Notes under the pieces: generated by a model
Told to the model about the DNA's origin: nothing
Database searches by the model: none
The model's input: the letters and a program-made list of their open reading frames with translations, nothing else
Source: Actinomycetes bacterium
Lineage (GTDB): Bacteria > Auribacterota > JAJCYG01
Direction of reading: 5' to 3'
Assembly: GCA_029263055.1 (NCBI GenBank)
Contig: JAJCYG010000050.1
Coordinates: 1-51,868, forward strand
DNA: 51,868 nt
Program-made: the position numbers and the translations under genes
Shown: piece after piece, positions 33,813-46,200 of the stretch
Numbering within the stretch: the stretch's first letter is position 1
Layout: each line of letters opens with the position of its first letter

Positions 33813-34766
33813 ATCAAACATTCCTTCAAAAAGCGGACTTGATAAATAGCGCTCCCCTGAATCAGGAAACACCACAACGATCTTCTTTCCTTCAAACTCT
33901 TTTTGTCCTGCTAAACGAAGAGCAGCAACAGCAGCAGCGCCACAAGAGATACCACACAAAATACCTTCTTCTTTAGCAATTCGACGCGCCATGTCAATCG
34001 ACTCTTCATTAGTCACTTGTTCCACACGATCAATCAGTGAAAGATCTAAGTTATCAGGAACAAAACCAGCACCAATGCCTTGAATTTTATGTGGGCCAGG
34101 ATGCACTTCTTGCTTGTTCATTGTTTGAGTAATCACAGGACTATGTTCTGGCTCTACAGCAACGGTCACAATCTGTTTTTTCTGAGTATTTTTAAGATAA
34201 CGAGAAACACCACTGATGGTTCCCCCAGTCCCTACACCCGCAACAAACACATCGACTTCACCATTGGTGTCTTCCCAAATTTCAGGACCTGTGGTCTCTT
34301 CATGAATTTTAGGATTGGCTGGGTTTTTAAATTGTTGAAGCAATACATATTTATCTGGGTTGCTGACCACAATTTCGTTGGCTTTTTCAATGGCGCCCTT
34401 CATTCCCTTTGCACCTGGAGTTAAAACTAAATTAGCTCCGAAGACTTTTAAAATTTTTCTTCGTTCCATGCTCATGGTTTCAGGCATCGTCAGTGTAATC
34501 GCATAGCCACGCGAGGCTGCCACAAAGGCTAACGCAATTCCTGTGTTCCCACTTGTTGGTTCAATCAATTCTTTACCAGGCTTGAGCAATCCTTTTTTCT
34601 CAGCATCCCAAACCATGGCAGCCCCAATACGGCATTTCACAGAATAAGCAGGATTGCGCCCTTCGATTTTGGCATAGACTTCAGCCCCTAATCCCTTTGC
34701 GACTCGATTTAATTTTACGAGCGGTGTTTTACCAATTGATAATGAATTATCTTCAAACATACTCAC
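33810..34766 (-). CDS. cysK: Cysteine synthase A (O-acetylserine sulfhydrylase)
   Basis: A PLP enzyme making cysteine from O-acetylserine and sulfide. The 318 residues show Lys44 in [14 protein letters not shown] as the PLP lysine, the substrate loop [21 protein letters not shown] [16 protein letters not shown], and [12 protein letters not shown]. Start: GTG at 34764-34766 has AGGAG 7 nt upstream and is preferred; an ATG two codons later is possible. It is the final gene of the sulfate uptake operon, 13 bp after cysA. The intervening genes for sulfate activation and reduction are not in the window. Confidence 0.94.
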   Translation of the reverse strand: MSMFEDNSLSIGKTPLVKLNRVAKGLGAEVYAKIEGRNPAYSVKCRIGAAMVWDAEKKGLLKPGKELIEPTSGNTGIALAFVAASRGYAITLTMPETMSMERRKILKVFGANLVLTPGAKGMKGAIEKANEIVVSNPDKYVLLQQFKNPANPKIHEETTGPEIWEDTNGEVDVFVAGVGTGGTISGVSRYLKNTQKKQIVTVAVEPEHSPVITQTMNKQEVHPGPHKIQGIGAGFVPDNLDLSLIDRVEQVTNEESIDMARRIAKEEGILCGISCGAAAVAALRLAGQKEFEGKKIVVVFPDSGERYLSSPLFEGMFD

Positions 34767-34779
34767 AGCATTTCTCCTC

Positions 34780-35787
34780 TTAAATAGTGTAGTCTTCTGT
34801 AAAGACTTTCATTTCTTTAGGGCTCACAAAAACTTGTTCGCCTTCAACTAAACTTAATTCGCTTAAGCGCTCAGGTGTCAGATGAACTTGTAATGTGTTC
34901 CCATCGGCTAATTCCAAATCAACTTTAACATTAGCCCCAACATGATTTAACCGACGGACTAAGGCAGGAAGCACTTTCCCCCCTTTTCCTTCAGGCACAT
35001 CATAGGTCAAATCAATTTCATGTGGCCGCACATAAGTGGTTTCATCGTGGCTGCCAAACAAACGACCAGGCACCACATTAACAGGCCCGATAAAGCTCGT
35101 CACAAATGGGGTTTTAGGATGTTTGTACACTTCTTGTGGCGAACCAATTTGCTCAATTTTTCCTTTATTCACAATCACCACTTTATCTGAAACCTCAAGC
35201 GCTTCTTCTTGGTCATGGGTCACAAATAAAGAAGTGACATGCATTTCATCGTGCAAACGACGCAACCATTCACGTAATTCTTCGCGCACTTTTGAATCAA
35301 GCGCTCCAAACGGCTCATCTAATAACAAAACTTTAGGCTCAGGTGCTAACGCACGCGCCAATGCAACTCGCTGACGCTGTCCACCCGAAAGCTGAGAAGG
35401 ATAACGACGCGAATAACCACTAAGCTGAACCAATTTTAAAAGTTCATCGACTCGAGATTGAATTTTTTCTTTAGGAACCTTGCGAACTTCTAACCCAAAC
35501 GCCACATTATCCCAAACCGTCATGTGTTTGAATAAAGCATAGTGTTGAAACACAAATCCAACATTGCGTTCTTGAATAGGAATGTCGGTTGCTTCTTCAC
35601 CGGTTAAAAAGACTTCTCCACTATCAGGCGTTTCCAATCCCGCAATAATCCGTAAGATCGTGCTTTTACCTGAACCACTTGGACCCAGCACAGCCACAAG
35701 CTGACCATGCTCAATCTCAAAGCTCACGTCATCTACGGCACGAAAGTCGCCAAACTGTTTTGTGATATTTTGTATTTTAATGGCCAT
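34780..35787 (-). CDS. cysA: Sulfate/thiosulfate ABC transporter ATP-binding protein
   Basis: A 335-residue ABC ATPase with Walker [10 protein letters not shown] (35-43), signature [15 protein letters not shown], Walker [13 protein letters not shown] and the H-loop [13 protein letters not shown]. The CysA-type block [13 protein letters not shown] and a C-terminal TOBE-like regulatory domain (VRPHEIDL) follow. It energises the CysT/CysW channel. The start overlaps the end of cysW by 11 nt. Confidence 0.93.
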   Translation of the reverse strand: MAIKIQNITKQFGDFRAVDDVSFEIEHGQLVAVLGPSGSGKSTILRIIAGLETPDSGEVFLTGEEATDIPIQERNVGFVFQHYALFKHMTVWDNVAFGLEVRKVPKEKIQSRVDELLKLVQLSGYSRRYPSQLSGGQRQRVALARALAPEPKVLLLDEPFGALDSKVREELREWLRRLHDEMHVTSLFVTHDQEEALEVSDKVVIVNKGKIEQIGSPQEVYKHPKTPFVTSFIGPVNVVPGRLFGSHDETTYVRPHEIDLTYDVPEGKGGKVLPALVRRLNHVGANVKVDLELADGNTLQVHLTPERLSELSLVEGEQVFVSPKEMKVFTEDYTI

Positions 35788-36625
35788 GTGTAAGCCTTTT
35801 TTCCTCTTTCTTCTTTAGGTATTCTATTAAAAAAAGGATGCAAAAAGATAGTCCTGCTAAAATTAATGCCACACTGTAACCTGCCAAGTACTCCCGCTCC
35901 TCAACCGAACGGTAAATAAAGAGGGTAGCTGTCTCTGTTTGCTGGGTAATAGCCCCACTCACGACAAAAACAGCCCCAAATTCCCCTAGTGAACGAGCAA
36001 AAGTAAGGGTCATTCCATAGAGCAATCCCCATCGGATTGAAGGGAGCAAAACCCGCCAAAAGGTTTGCCACTGATTAGCCCCTAATGTATAAGAAGCTTG
36101 GTCTTGATCGGTTCCGATTTCTTGTAAGACTGGCATAACTTCGCGTATCACAAATGGAAGCGAAACAAATACGGTAGCCGCCAACATACTTGGCCATGAA
36201 AAAAGAATCGGAATGCCAATCCAATTATCTAAACTTCCAAACCAACCGTCTCGTCCAAAAAGCAAGAACAAAACATAACCGACCACAACCGGTGAAACAG
36301 CAAACGGCAAATCAATTAATCCGTTTAAAAACTTTTTACCAGGAAAGTGATGGCGCACCATCACCCATGCCACAATCAAACCAAAAAAAGTATTCAGCAC
36401 CACTGCAGCCAAAGCTAAAGCTAACGTCAAACCAAACGCATAAAAAACATCAGGCTGAAGAAGAACTTTTCCAAGTGATCCAACATCACTTAAAAGCACC
36501 GCACGCACCAATGCACTGAGTGGCGCCACCACGAGCACACCAATATAAAGAACCACCACGCTAATTAGAACAACGCGAAGCTTGGCCCCTTTTTCTGAAA
36601 ATGAGAATAGTTTTTTTTCCGCCAT
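35777..36625 (-). CDS. cysW: Sulfate ABC transporter permease CysW
   Basis: A 282-residue permease with about six transmembrane helices. [17 protein letters not shown] and the cytoplasmic EAA loop ([22 protein letters not shown]) contact CysA, and [15 protein letters not shown] is the conserved CysW/CysT block. GAGG precedes the ATG. It lies between cysT and cysA, as in classical sulfate operons. Confidence 0.92.
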   Translation of the reverse strand: MAEKKLFSFSEKGAKLRVVLISVVVLYIGVLVVAPLSALVRAVLLSDVGSLGKVLLQPDVFYAFGLTLALALAAVVLNTFFGLIVAWVMVRHHFPGKKFLNGLIDLPFAVSPVVVGYVLFLLFGRDGWFGSLDNWIGIPILFSWPSMLAATVFVSLPFVIREVMPVLQEIGTDQDQASYTLGANQWQTFWRVLLPSIRWGLLYGMTLTFARSLGEFGAVFVVSGAITQQTETATLFIYRSVEEREYLAGYSVALILAGLSFCILFLIEYLKKKEEKRLTHGH

Positions 36626-36630
36626 TTAAA

Positions 36631-37476
36631 TTAAACCTCAGCCACTTCAGGCACTTCGCCTGCTTCTAAACTTTTATCTCGAGTGTACCAATCAACAAAC
36701 AAAATCGTCGCAAACGAAAGTGTGAGTAAAACCACAGACATGGAACTGGCGGCCACTTGGTTTTGAGATTCAATTTCTCCCATAATATAAACAGAGGCTG
36801 TTTGTGAATACATGGGAATGTTTCCTGCCACCACAACCACAGATCCAAACTCACCAAGAGCACGCGCAAAACTAAGCAATGTTCCACTCAAAATAGCGGG
36901 ACGCAATGCAGGAAACAACACGCGCCTAAAAGTAAGCCATGTGCTCGCTCCCATGGTACTGGCAGCCTCTTCTTGATCCACATCCACTTCATGCAACACC
37001 GGCTGCACCGAGCGAACCACATAAGGCAATCCCACAAATAAAAGAGCTAGCAAAATCCCTGTCGGAGCAAACACAACCTGAAGATTGAACACTTCTTTTA
37101 ACCACGTTCCAACCACCCCATTAGGCCCATACAGAATCACAAGCATAACTCCAGTCACCAACGTTGGAATCGCAAAAGGGATATCCACTAAAGAACTCAA
37201 AAGAGATTTTCCAAAAAACGAATAACGGGTCAACACATAGGCTGTGATGGTTCCCATAATCGCATTGACCACAGCCATGACAGAGGCTGTGATTAATGTT
37301 AGCTTGAGCGCATGCAACGCAACAGGCTGGGACATGTTTTTCCAAAAAGAGACAATGCCTTCACTTAAGCTATCTGAAAAAAGAGCTAATAAAGGAAGAA
37401 CCAGCATCACCACTAAATAAGTGATGGCTGTTATTCTTAAACTCCGACTGAGCAATCTTGATTTTCCTGTTTTCAT
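36631..37476 (-). CDS. cysT: Sulfate ABC transporter permease CysT
   Basis: A 281-residue permease with about six transmembrane helices. LVDIPFAIPTLVTGVMLVIL, the EAA loop (STMGASTWLTFRRVLFPALR) and FARALGEFGSVVVVAGNIP identify CysT/CysU. It pairs with CysW to form the membrane channel. The gene ends 5 bp before cysW starts and begins 1 bp after the binding-protein gene. Confidence 0.92.
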   Translation of the reverse strand: MKTGKSRLLSRSLRITAITYLVVMLVLPLLALFSDSLSEGIVSFWKNMSQPVALHALKLTLITASVMAVVNAIMGTITAYVLTRYSFFGKSLLSSLVDIPFAIPTLVTGVMLVILYGPNGVVGTWLKEVFNLQVVFAPTGILLALLFVGLPYVVRSVQPVLHEVDVDQEEAASTMGASTWLTFRRVLFPALRPAILSGTLLSFARALGEFGSVVVVAGNIPMYSQTASVYIMGEIESQNQVAASSMSVVLLTLSFATILFVDWYTRDKSLEAGEVPEVAEV

Positions 37477-37477
37477 T

Positions 37478-38491
37478 TTATTTGTTTCTTACTTCCTCAA
37501 CAGCTAACGTATAAACTCCATTTGTGCCAAAAAAACCTTTCATCACTTTATCCCAGGAACCTAAATAACTGATCTGCCAATAGTCAGGAATAAAAGGAAA
37601 CTGGTTTTTAAATTCATTTTCAACTTCAGGCCGTACAGGTCTAAAACCGGTTTCAGCAAAGAGCCGTTGCGCTTTTTCTGAAAAAAGAAATTGCACAAAC
37701 CCATCTGCAATGGAACGCACTCCATGCTTATCGGCATAAACATCCACAACAGCAACAGGATTTTCCACAATCACCGAGGAGCTTGGAACCACCACTTCAT
37801 AGGTCTCCCCTTTTTCGCGGCCTACAAGCGCTTCACTTTCATAAGTGACTGCCACATTACCTGCGCCAAACTCATAATTGATAATGCTTTCACGCGCCCC
37901 TTTATCCATTACCGTCACTTGCGCAATCAAATCTTTTAAAAAATCTTTACCACCCTCTGATGTGGTGGCATAACCAGACACCTTCCCTTTTAAAGCCGCC
38001 CCATAAGCTGAAAGCACATTCCATTGCGCCCCTCCACTTGTTTTAGGATTCGGCATCAGCAACTCCACACCTTCATTTAACAAATCACTCCACTGCTTAA
38101 TCTCTAAAGGATTACCTTGGCGCACCACAAACACCACAGCTGATTTGGTCACCATCCCGCCCCAGTTCTTTTTCCACTTATTAAGAACCAGTTTTTCTTG
38201 AACCAAGCGTTCAATATCAACTTCAACGGCTAAAGCCGCCACGTCAGCCTCAAACCCAGCCACAATGGCTCGGGATTGGGTCCCACTACTTGAATAAGAC
38301 TGCTTCACCTGAACGCGCTGGCCTGTTTTTTCAAACCAATCAACTTCAAAAACAGGAATCACTTTTTTAAAGGCTTCACGCGCCGCACTGTAACCGGCAA
38401 AAAGAAGCACCTTCTCATCTTCATTTTTAGATGAGCCACATCCTGCAATTAAAAAAACAATAAGAACTAATAAATATTTTATTTTTTCCAC
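37478..38491 (-). CDS. Sulfate-binding lipoprotein of the ABC transporter
   Basis: A 337-residue extracytoplasmic binding protein of the Sbp/CysP family, made as a lipoprotein (lipobox LIAGC, acylated Cys18) instead of a free periplasmic protein. Family blocks include LLFAGYSAAREAFKKVIP, QSYSSSGTQSRAI, NPKTSGGAQWNVLSAYGAAL, NYEFGAGNVAVTYESEA and ETGFRPVRPEV. The start is GTG at 38489-38491, overlapping the redoxin gene by 13 nt. No good Shine-Dalgarno is seen, so translation is probably coupled. It delivers sulfate or thiosulfate to CysTWA. Confidence 0.9.
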   Translation of the reverse strand: MEKIKYLLVLIVFLIAGCGSSKNEDEKVLLFAGYSAAREAFKKVIPVFEVDWFEKTGQRVQVKQSYSSSGTQSRAIVAGFEADVAALAVEVDIERLVQEKLVLNKWKKNWGGMVTKSAVVFVVRQGNPLEIKQWSDLLNEGVELLMPNPKTSGGAQWNVLSAYGAALKGKVSGYATTSEGGKDFLKDLIAQVTVMDKGARESIINYEFGAGNVAVTYESEALVGREKGETYEVVVPSSSVIVENPVAVVDVYADKHGVRSIADGFVQFLFSEKAQRLFAETGFRPVRPEVENEFKNQFPFIPDYWQISYLGSWDKVMKGFFGTNGVYTLAVEEVRNK

Positions 38492-39030
38492 TTAATTGAA
38501 CAACCCATTGATGGTTTCTGATCTACACTTGGTTGACTACCTGCCACTAATGCTTCTAAAGCTGCTTTCAACTCTTGGCTAGCGACCTCTTCAGGCTTTT
38601 GCCAATTGTCATCAATTCGTCCTCGATAAGCTAATTCCTTATTTTGGTTATAAACAAAAATATCTGGCGTGCAAACCGCTTGAAATGCTTTAGCCACATC
38701 TTGTGACTCATCCACTAAATAAGGAAAGCCATAACCTTTTTCTTCCCAACGCTTCTTTAAACTCTCAAACGAATCATCTGGATAGTCATTGGCATCATTG
38801 GCGCAAATCCCCACAAACTGAACCCCTTTAGATCCCAGCTCACGTGCCAACAAAATGATTCGATCTTCTACAGCCTGCACATAAGGGCAATGACTGCAGA
38901 TAAACATCACAACCAATGCTTTGGCTTGGTCAAAATCATTCAGGGAATAACTCTTTCCATCCACACCCGGCAAATTAAAATCAGGGCAAACCGTTCCCAA
39001 TGCCACTTGTTTAGACTCCAACAAAGCCAT
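38479..39030 (-). CDS. Thioredoxin-like redoxin (AhpC/TSA-type)
   Basis: A 183-residue thioredoxin-fold protein with the active-site motif Cys45-Ser-His-Cys48 (FICSHCPYVQAVEDR), CPDFNLPGVDGKSYSL near the start, VCTPDIFVYNQ containing a cis-Pro-like TP, YRGRIDD, and the family ending PSMGCSIKWK. GGAGG at 39036-39040 stands 5 nt before the ATG at 39028-39030, so that start is preferred to an in-frame ATG at 39042. It is the first gene of the sulfate operon. Members are annotated as thioredoxin-family proteins; the exact substrate is unknown. Confidence 0.85.
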   Translation of the reverse strand: MALLESKQVALGTVCPDFNLPGVDGKSYSLNDFDQAKALVVMFICSHCPYVQAVEDRIILLARELGSKGVQFVGICANDANDYPDDSFESLKKRWEEKGYGFPYLVDESQDVAKAFQAVCTPDIFVYNQNKELAYRGRIDDNWQKPEEVASQELKAALEALVAGSQPSVDQKPSMGCSIKWKK

Positions 39031-39056
39031 GAAAACCTCCATTTATTGAGCTTAAA

Positions 39057-39084
39057 ATATTACAATAAAATACAGACTTGTAAA
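39057..39084 (-). promoter_or_regulatory. Candidate promoter of the redoxin/sulfate operon
   Basis: On the minus strand TTTACA (39079-39084) and TAATAT (39057-39062) are separated by 16 bp, placing transcription start near 39050, about 20 bases before the redoxin ATG. Its location between the stop of the upstream hypothetical gene and this operon is consistent. Confidence 0.5.
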
Positions 39085-39095
39085 GGGTTATGTTT

Positions 39096-40211
39096 TTAAA
39101 GAGAGGTTTCAACAGGGGCCGAATTTAAGGCTCTTAAAGGAGAAGCATAAAACATTTTGTCAAAATGACCCTGAGAGATTCGATCCAGATGGTCTCGCAG
39201 TATTTTTTCAGCCAAATCAAAGTTTTGCATCCCTGTAAAGACTTCAAGTTTAAGATGATCAAAATCATCAGGAATGGAAGCATTTTGAAAATACTCTTCA
39301 AGTTTTTTAGACATAAGCTCTAATTTTGTGCGTGTTGATTCTAACAACAGAAACCCTTTTTCAGGTCCATAGACTTCTAAAACCACATAAATCATTAAGT
39401 TAAGCCAACTTTTATACAGCTTATTTTGATGCAATCGCCTGACTAACTCCATCATAATACCTGAACTTAAAGCCCCATTATTAAAAGAGGTCAAGTGTTG
39501 AGAAACATCTAGATAAATCTCTTTTTGTTCATCTTTAATTTGAAGATAAGTTAAAAATCCGTAAATCAGAAACCGACTTGGTTCCCACTTACAACCTTCC
39601 ATTAAATAATAATATCGTTTTTTAGACATAAAAATTAAGAAGAGCTCATACCTCCTTGCATTCTCTTCTGAAAAGAGTTTTTTTCCAATAGAGTAAAGAG
39701 AACCTAAATAACCAAGCTTCAATTTATAATAAAAATTATTTTCTTCTGTTTGAGTCACTAAAAAGTATGTTTCTGAAGTGGGTCTATTAATTTTTAACTT
39801 TGTTTTTTCAAACAAGTCAAATGACTCTTCTTTAAAAGAGATCCAGCCGATTAGCTCTAAAACACCTTGTACTTCAATTCGCTCTTTATATTGTCTAAAG
39901 AAAGAAGGAAGTTTTTTATGAAAGAAGTCAAGGCCCTTAAAAAAAGAACCCACCTGCTCGGTTTGCGATAATTGATCCAGTATCTTTTCGATATTATCCC
40001 AGGCATTCATATGCATAGGAGGCATTAAATCGGGAGAACCTTCAACCTCCTTGAACAAGCCATACAAATTTCCCAACAGATTTAATACTCGAAAGTCAGA
40101 GGCATGAATCAACGTGGTTTGTGGCGCTAAATAATAAGAAGGACTTTTAACGGAAGATGAAAAAGCAAACAAGAGCAGAACAAACAGTAAACAGATATTT
40201 CGCAACTTCAT
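39096..40211 (-). CDS. Secreted hypothetical protein
   Basis: I do not recognise this 371-residue protein. It has a signal peptide (MKLRNICLLFVLLLFAFSSS) followed by SPSYYLAPQT and a long mixed alpha-helical chain rich in Phe, Leu, Lys and Glu, with no catalytic motif that I can name and no further membrane segments. Helices around 270-350 (LELMSKKLEEYF, FDLAEKILRDHL) resemble TPR-like repeats. It lies 43 bp after the giant protein gene on the same strand, so the two are probably co-transcribed and may act together in the cell envelope. Confidence 0.65.
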   Translation of the reverse strand: MKLRNICLLFVLLLFAFSSSVKSPSYYLAPQTTLIHASDFRVLNLLGNLYGLFKEVEGSPDLMPPMHMNAWDNIEKILDQLSQTEQVGSFFKGLDFFHKKLPSFFRQYKERIEVQGVLELIGWISFKEESFDLFEKTKLKINRPTSETYFLVTQTEENNFYYKLKLGYLGSLYSIGKKLFSEENARRYELFLIFMSKKRYYYLMEGCKWEPSRFLIYGFLTYLQIKDEQKEIYLDVSQHLTSFNNGALSSGIMMELVRRLHQNKLYKSWLNLMIYVVLEVYGPEKGFLLLESTRTKLELMSKKLEEYFQNASIPDDFDHLKLEVFTGMQNFDLAEKILRDHLDRISQGHFDKMFYASPLRALNSAPVETSL

Positions 40212-40254
40212 AGAACCGAGATTGTAGCAGAAATAAGGATAATTTCAAGTCTTC

Positions 40255-43200
40255 TTAGGCAGCAATCGATAAAGCGCGGCGGGCACGGTCAATAGCATTG
40301 ATATCAGGTCGTTGCTCTGCAATAGGAGCAAAAAGAATATCAGGAAAAGCCAATGGATTACTTAAAAAAGCTTGTACCTGTTGATCATTTAATATGTTTG
40401 TTTCTTCACCCAAAAATAAGCGAATCAATCTTTTTGTTTGAGGTGTAAAAACAGGGGACTTCTCATCTAATGAAACCACCAAACTTGTGGCCAAAACAAA
40501 AACTTCTTCTAAGTTCGTATGCTTTTTCAATGAATTAATCGGAAGGTGAAAAGAACTTTTTTGAATGGCATCTGTAATTTTTCCACGATCATCTTGACGG
40601 ACTAAAGTTAAAGGACGTTGGTTATTTTCTAATTTCTTTTCTTCCCACTCTTTATCCCCTGAAACTTGTATGCCATCAACGCCTTTAGCTTGAAACTCTT
40701 GTTGAAATGCGCTTACTTTTTCAGGGGCTGAATAACTATAAAATTCAATTTCAAAAATATTTCGATCTAATTTATTTAACTGTTCCGCCAAGGCATCCAA
40801 ACTCTCTTCATCTCCTTCTAACTCTGTGGGATCAACCCGAATCACATATTTTCTGCCAAGCTCGACAACGGCTTCGGCCTTAATACTCTCTGCAGCTGAT
40901 AAAGCTTCGAAACTTCTCTTTAAAGCATTGGTTGTGTTTGCTGTGGTTGAAGCTAAAACCACTCGAGCTTCCTCTGCTGAATCACGCTGAGTGCTAAATG
41001 GCCCTAATGCTAAGTTGCTCAGTTCAATGGTTCCATTGGCCAGCGATCCTTGTCGTTGCGCTTCAGTCACGATTTGAGCAAATAAATTACTAAGCAACGC
41101 TTTATTCGCCGTTGCATTATCAGGCTCTAACTCACTTAACACTAAAAACAATGGCTTGCCATTAAGTTCAACACGGCTGAGCAACTCTTTTGTTGCCTCT
41201 GCTTCAAAACTCTCAATCAATTCTTGATTAAAGGTTTGAGTTTGAATTTCATTGAGACCTGCTCCTTCAAACAAGAGGAATCCAACTAACGGATCATTTG
41301 AAACAGTCTCAATAATTTGATTGGTTTCACTAAGCAAGCTCTCCAAGACTTCAGACACTTGTTTTAGCTGTGCCACAAAACGTTGAAAGCTTTGAGCAGA
41401 CTCGATCGCCTCTGCTCCTTTTTGCTCAAGCTCTCTAATCGCTTCATTAAAAGCTTCAAGTCCGGCTGCTCTCAAAAAAGCATTAGCGGCGGCTGTTCGA
41501 AATTTATTTTCAACATCTCTAGAATGAAAATCTAATAAACGAGCTTTTAAATAATCAACATCTTGGTCCTGAACCGCATGTTCTAAATCAAAAAGATGGC
41601 GATCACTCACTCCTTTATCTTTACCCTCTTGGCTGCTTAAAGCAAGTTCCACTTCAGAAGCAACCACACCATGTTCTAAGCCACCAAACACTTCTAAGGC
41701 TTCATGAATCAGCCCAATTCCAATCACTTGGTTGGATGCCTGATCTAATCGGCCACGCGGCACATGCAAAACCGCAACTAATTCACCTGTTTCTCCATCT
41801 TGCTCAAAACTAGTAAATATTCCAATGGGTCTTTGTCCCTCATAAATGCCTTGCCGTGCAAAAGCAATGTTCGGTGTTTCAGAAACGCGAACTTGCACTT
41901 TAGCTTGGAGCGGTTTGTCTGCCGTAGGCGGGTCAAGACCTAGTTGACTGGCAATTTTCCATGCGGCGTTAGGATGAATCGAAACAGACAGCCCCTCTCT
42001 TAATGCCTGAATAGCTTTTTGATACCCCTCTTCATACTCTTTATAACTTAACGAAGGAGCTCTTTCTGCTGAAGGAAAACCAGACAACAACTTTAACAAC
42101 TCTTCTTGAGATAAGTTCGTTGACTCTCGTTGACCAATCTCATCTAAAATCAAACCTTGCTCATCAATAGCCAGATCTGCAGAACCTGCTACAACCAAAT
42201 CATCGGTTCCAGCTGCTTTTTGAGTAATACCTCCTCGGCCTGAAGCTACTTTAACCCGAGTTAAAACTTGCCCCGCTAAAGCGAGCCCCCCTTCATCAAA
42301 CAGTGAATCCTCATATTTTTCTATTTTTGCGATTAAAATAATCCCAGCGGTAAAACTTCTTAAAGCAATGCTAACTTCAATAGGGACCTGCTTTCCAGGA
42401 GCAAGCAAAAGATATAAATCCTTAATATCTTGAGAGGTTAGCTTATACCCCCTACCTTTTGCAGCATCTGCAATTGTTTCATTTTCAACACTGCTAAGAA
42501 TCTCTGCTAAACTTCGAACATTGGTTGATGTCGCAACCACTCTAAACTCTGTTTCAAATTCAACGTCTGCTTGTTCAAGTAATGCCTGCGCTTGATCATG
42601 GCCTGTATTAAAAGCACTGCTTTGGGCAATTTCAATTAACTTGGTTGTTGCTTTTTCTCTTGTTAAAGCAGGAGTCTCTGTATCAATAAACAATTTCTGC
42701 AACAAACTAAAATCATCCTCTGTAATGTCCCTAGGTTTTTTTGTTAATAAGACAACCTCTTCACCTCTTTCAATCCGAGCAATTAAGATTTGAGTTTGCG
42801 CCACACGGCTTCCGATTTGATTAGCTAAAGCTTCGGCTTGAGCAAGCACCGCATCATCTAAAGGCCCCGAAGAAGCAACCCGAGCTAAAAAGATTTCTAT
42901 TTTTTGTTGCTCACGAGAAGAACCTCTCTCATAAAGCTGTCTCAATGCCTCAAGCTTATCTGCAGTTAAATCAGCTTCTGTTAGATTGGCAATATCAAGG
43001 ACACCGGCCACGGCATCTACAGAGGTTCCCCCCACTTCAAGGTAAGGCGCTATTAAAGTTGCTTTAACTTGAAGGTAGCGGGATTGCAATTCAGGCGTTG
43101 ATTTAGAAGCAACAACTTTGGCTTCAACCTGATCAATCAAATCTTTTAGCTTAAGCTGCAAGCTCTCTTTATTGCTTTGAAGAAAACCAATTAATCTTAA

Positions 43201-46200
43201 GTTGGCTAATATTTCATTAAACTTCTTATCTAGCCTCTCTTTGTCAGCAACAAAAGATTCTGATGTCACTTGTTTTGCAGGAAGCCCTAAATAAACTTTA
43301 GAAATATTTCCTAATAGCTGATCAACAAACTCTTCACGCCCTTGAGAAACAATTTCGTCAATAGGTACTTGAGAATCTTTTAGCACAGCTAAATAAGCCG
43401 CCCCTTTATCACTCAGTTCAAAGAGAGCTGCAACAGCCAAATCTATTTGTTCCTGTTCACTTTCAATTGTCTCCCAATTTAATTCAAATGAAAGAGCCTG
43501 CAAATTAGGAACAGGCTTCTCTAATTCGTTTAATATTTTAGAGAGATCTCTTCTCAGACCAAAATATAAAAAACCACTGCGAACAATCAATCTAATCCCT
43601 TCTGGATAAGCTTCAACAAATTCTTTGGTTAAGATTTCATCGTCAATTTTTTCACCAAAAAATATTCTAAAAGATTCAGAAGACTTTATAGTTTTCAAAC
43701 GTTCTGCCGAAATCGTCCCATCTTTTAAGGCATTAAAATCAGCTTTGTTTTGTTCCCCCAATCGTTCTTGGTTTCGTATTTCTACAGATCGAGAAACATA
43801 GTTTCTTACCGTTTCTAGCCATTCTGTTTTATCTTTAATCACATCTCTAGATAAAGAAGAACCCTCAACTAAATCGATCAGTCGGTTGGAATGATCAATA
43901 ACAGCCTGCTCATCAATGCCTTCAGTTCCGGCTACTTGAAAGAGTCGAATCAAACCAACATATCGAGAATCATAACCCTCTATAGATGCCTCTAAAAAGT
44001 CTTGAGTCTCTTCAACAAGTAAATCCTGAAGTAAATTTAAGGAACGGAGCAAACTAAACAACCTGTTCCTTTCTTTAGAACTAGACGTCTGCTGAAACCG
44101 ACTCTTTAGTTCAGCATAGACTTCGACTTTTAAATCAGAAACGAGTGAGTAGGTTAAAGGAAGCTTAGCTGAAAGGGCTTCGGATTCAGAAAGAAGACGG
44201 CCATAAATATTTATTTTATCTTCAGCATTAAAAATGCCTGATTGACCAATAAAATATTGAAGCTGCTTATCCAACTGAACAAGCTTACTCGAATCTGCTT
44301 GTTTAATTTTTGCGTTAATTGCTTCTCCTGGATTGAAATTGTTAAGAATTTCTTCTTTAGTCACACTAGAAAAGGTGTCAACTAATTCATCTCCAAATAT
44401 TTCTCTAAGCGATCCTGTAAAGGTCCCTTTAATAGCTGAGTTAAAGTAATTGTCATACAAAGCTTCCAAGAGGGTAGCTGCGGTTCGGCGTTCTAAACCA
44501 TCTGACAAACTATTGTAGGCTGCTACAATAAGAGCTATATCTGAAGAAGTTAAAACAGTTAAATCACCAAATCCATAACGATTAGCCAAATTGTTATAAA
44601 TTCTCAATTTTTCTACCGGTTCAAAGGTTGTAAGAAGAGCAGCATTTAAGAAAGCATTTCGCTCCTCTTCCGGAATAGCCAGTTGGATCAAGTCACTTAA
44701 TAAACTTTCATAAGAGAGTGCTCCAGCCACCCCTCTAACCGATTCCAAACCAAGTATTTCAACTAATTCAGTTTTACTCAAACTTGGATTAGATGCCAAC
44801 AGCTCCTTAAGATAAGAAAGCGCATTCTCTTTGATTTGGGCACGAATCGATTGAGGATCTTCTTTAGATGTGGCTCGATCTTTCTTAGGCACAAAATGCG
44901 TTGCGATAAGAACCCCTAATTTAGCTTGTAAAGTCGGGCTCAGCTGGCTGATATAGCCATTCGCAAGAAGCACTCTCAAAAGCTCAATTTGATCACTAAA
45001 CAGAAACTGCGCAACAGGGTATTGCTCATCAACCATTCGCCCTCGAGAATCCTCAACTAATGTTCTAACGATTTGTTCTTGAATCTGAGTTTCTATTGCT
45101 TGTTTGTTCTGTTTAAAGAATTTTTGAGACATCTTTTCTGCTCGCTGAGGAGAGACCTTATATCGTTCAGCCATTGTGATGTACCCTCTCACTTTTTTAG
45201 AGGCAGATAAAAGTCCTTTACCACCTTTAAATCGACTATCTAAATCTTTTTCAATTCGAGCTTCAACTAACTCTTCAAATAACTCAGGAGATATTTTTAT
45301 AAGCGTTTCCAAATCAATTACTGAATACCACTCATCCAATAAATCATCAGAATTTATAAAAAGAGTCAGCGCATTTAAATCTTCTTTCGTCAGAACTTGC
45401 TTATCAACTTGGATTCTTTGGGCAAGAAAATCGAGTAATCTCTCTTTATAAAAACGTTGGATAAACTTTGACTTTTGATCTTGGTTCAGCCCATACCGCT
45501 CTGCTACTTTTCGAAATCCAGCAACTGTACTTCCTTCTTGCTGTATTAATTGGCTGATCGAATCTAAGACTTCATCTTCAAAATTCCCCAACCGTCCAAA
45601 GTCATTTGTATCCCGTATTCTTATAGGAACTTGGTTCTCTTCAATTAAAGCGAGGATAGCCCCTTCTGAACCTTGAAAAACATTGAGTCGATCCAGCTCT
45701 TCGTATCTTTTGACAAGAGCGGGTATATTATTACCAGAATAAGTACTGCTTTTATAAGCCTCGCTAAACTCATTCACTAATCGCTCTCGATTAGATTGCC
45801 CTCTGTATTGTGTGTTTAATATCGTTTTAAGCATTGCTGCATTATAGGCTTGGTAATCAGAGGGCTTTTCTTCTGAAGGCAAATTAAATGCCACTTCTTT
45901 TGATAACTCTAACAACCTTCCCTCATACTCACCTCTGACTGCTGCCTCTAATTTAGATCTTATATAAACGAGGCTTATTTCTTTGAGCAGCTCTTCTCTA
46001 ACAGTATAAGAAGCAATTGCGCGATAAGCTTGTTTGTATTCTTCAAAAATAAGCTCTGCAGCCTCTTCCACTGTAAAATCAATGCTCTTTGCTTTTAAGG
46101 CTCCAACTAAAATCTCTGCAGCTGTTTTTCGTCCCACTTGTCCACTTCTTTCTTGCTCAAGTGAGACGGGAGAATTTAGAAATAACGCCTTAACAACCTT

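Noticed and set aside
41428..41890. Metalloprotease (HExxH) in the second duplicated module of the giant protein
   Set aside because: The motif is HEALE, without the second histidine at the required place; the later His in GGLEH is too far away for a standard zincin.
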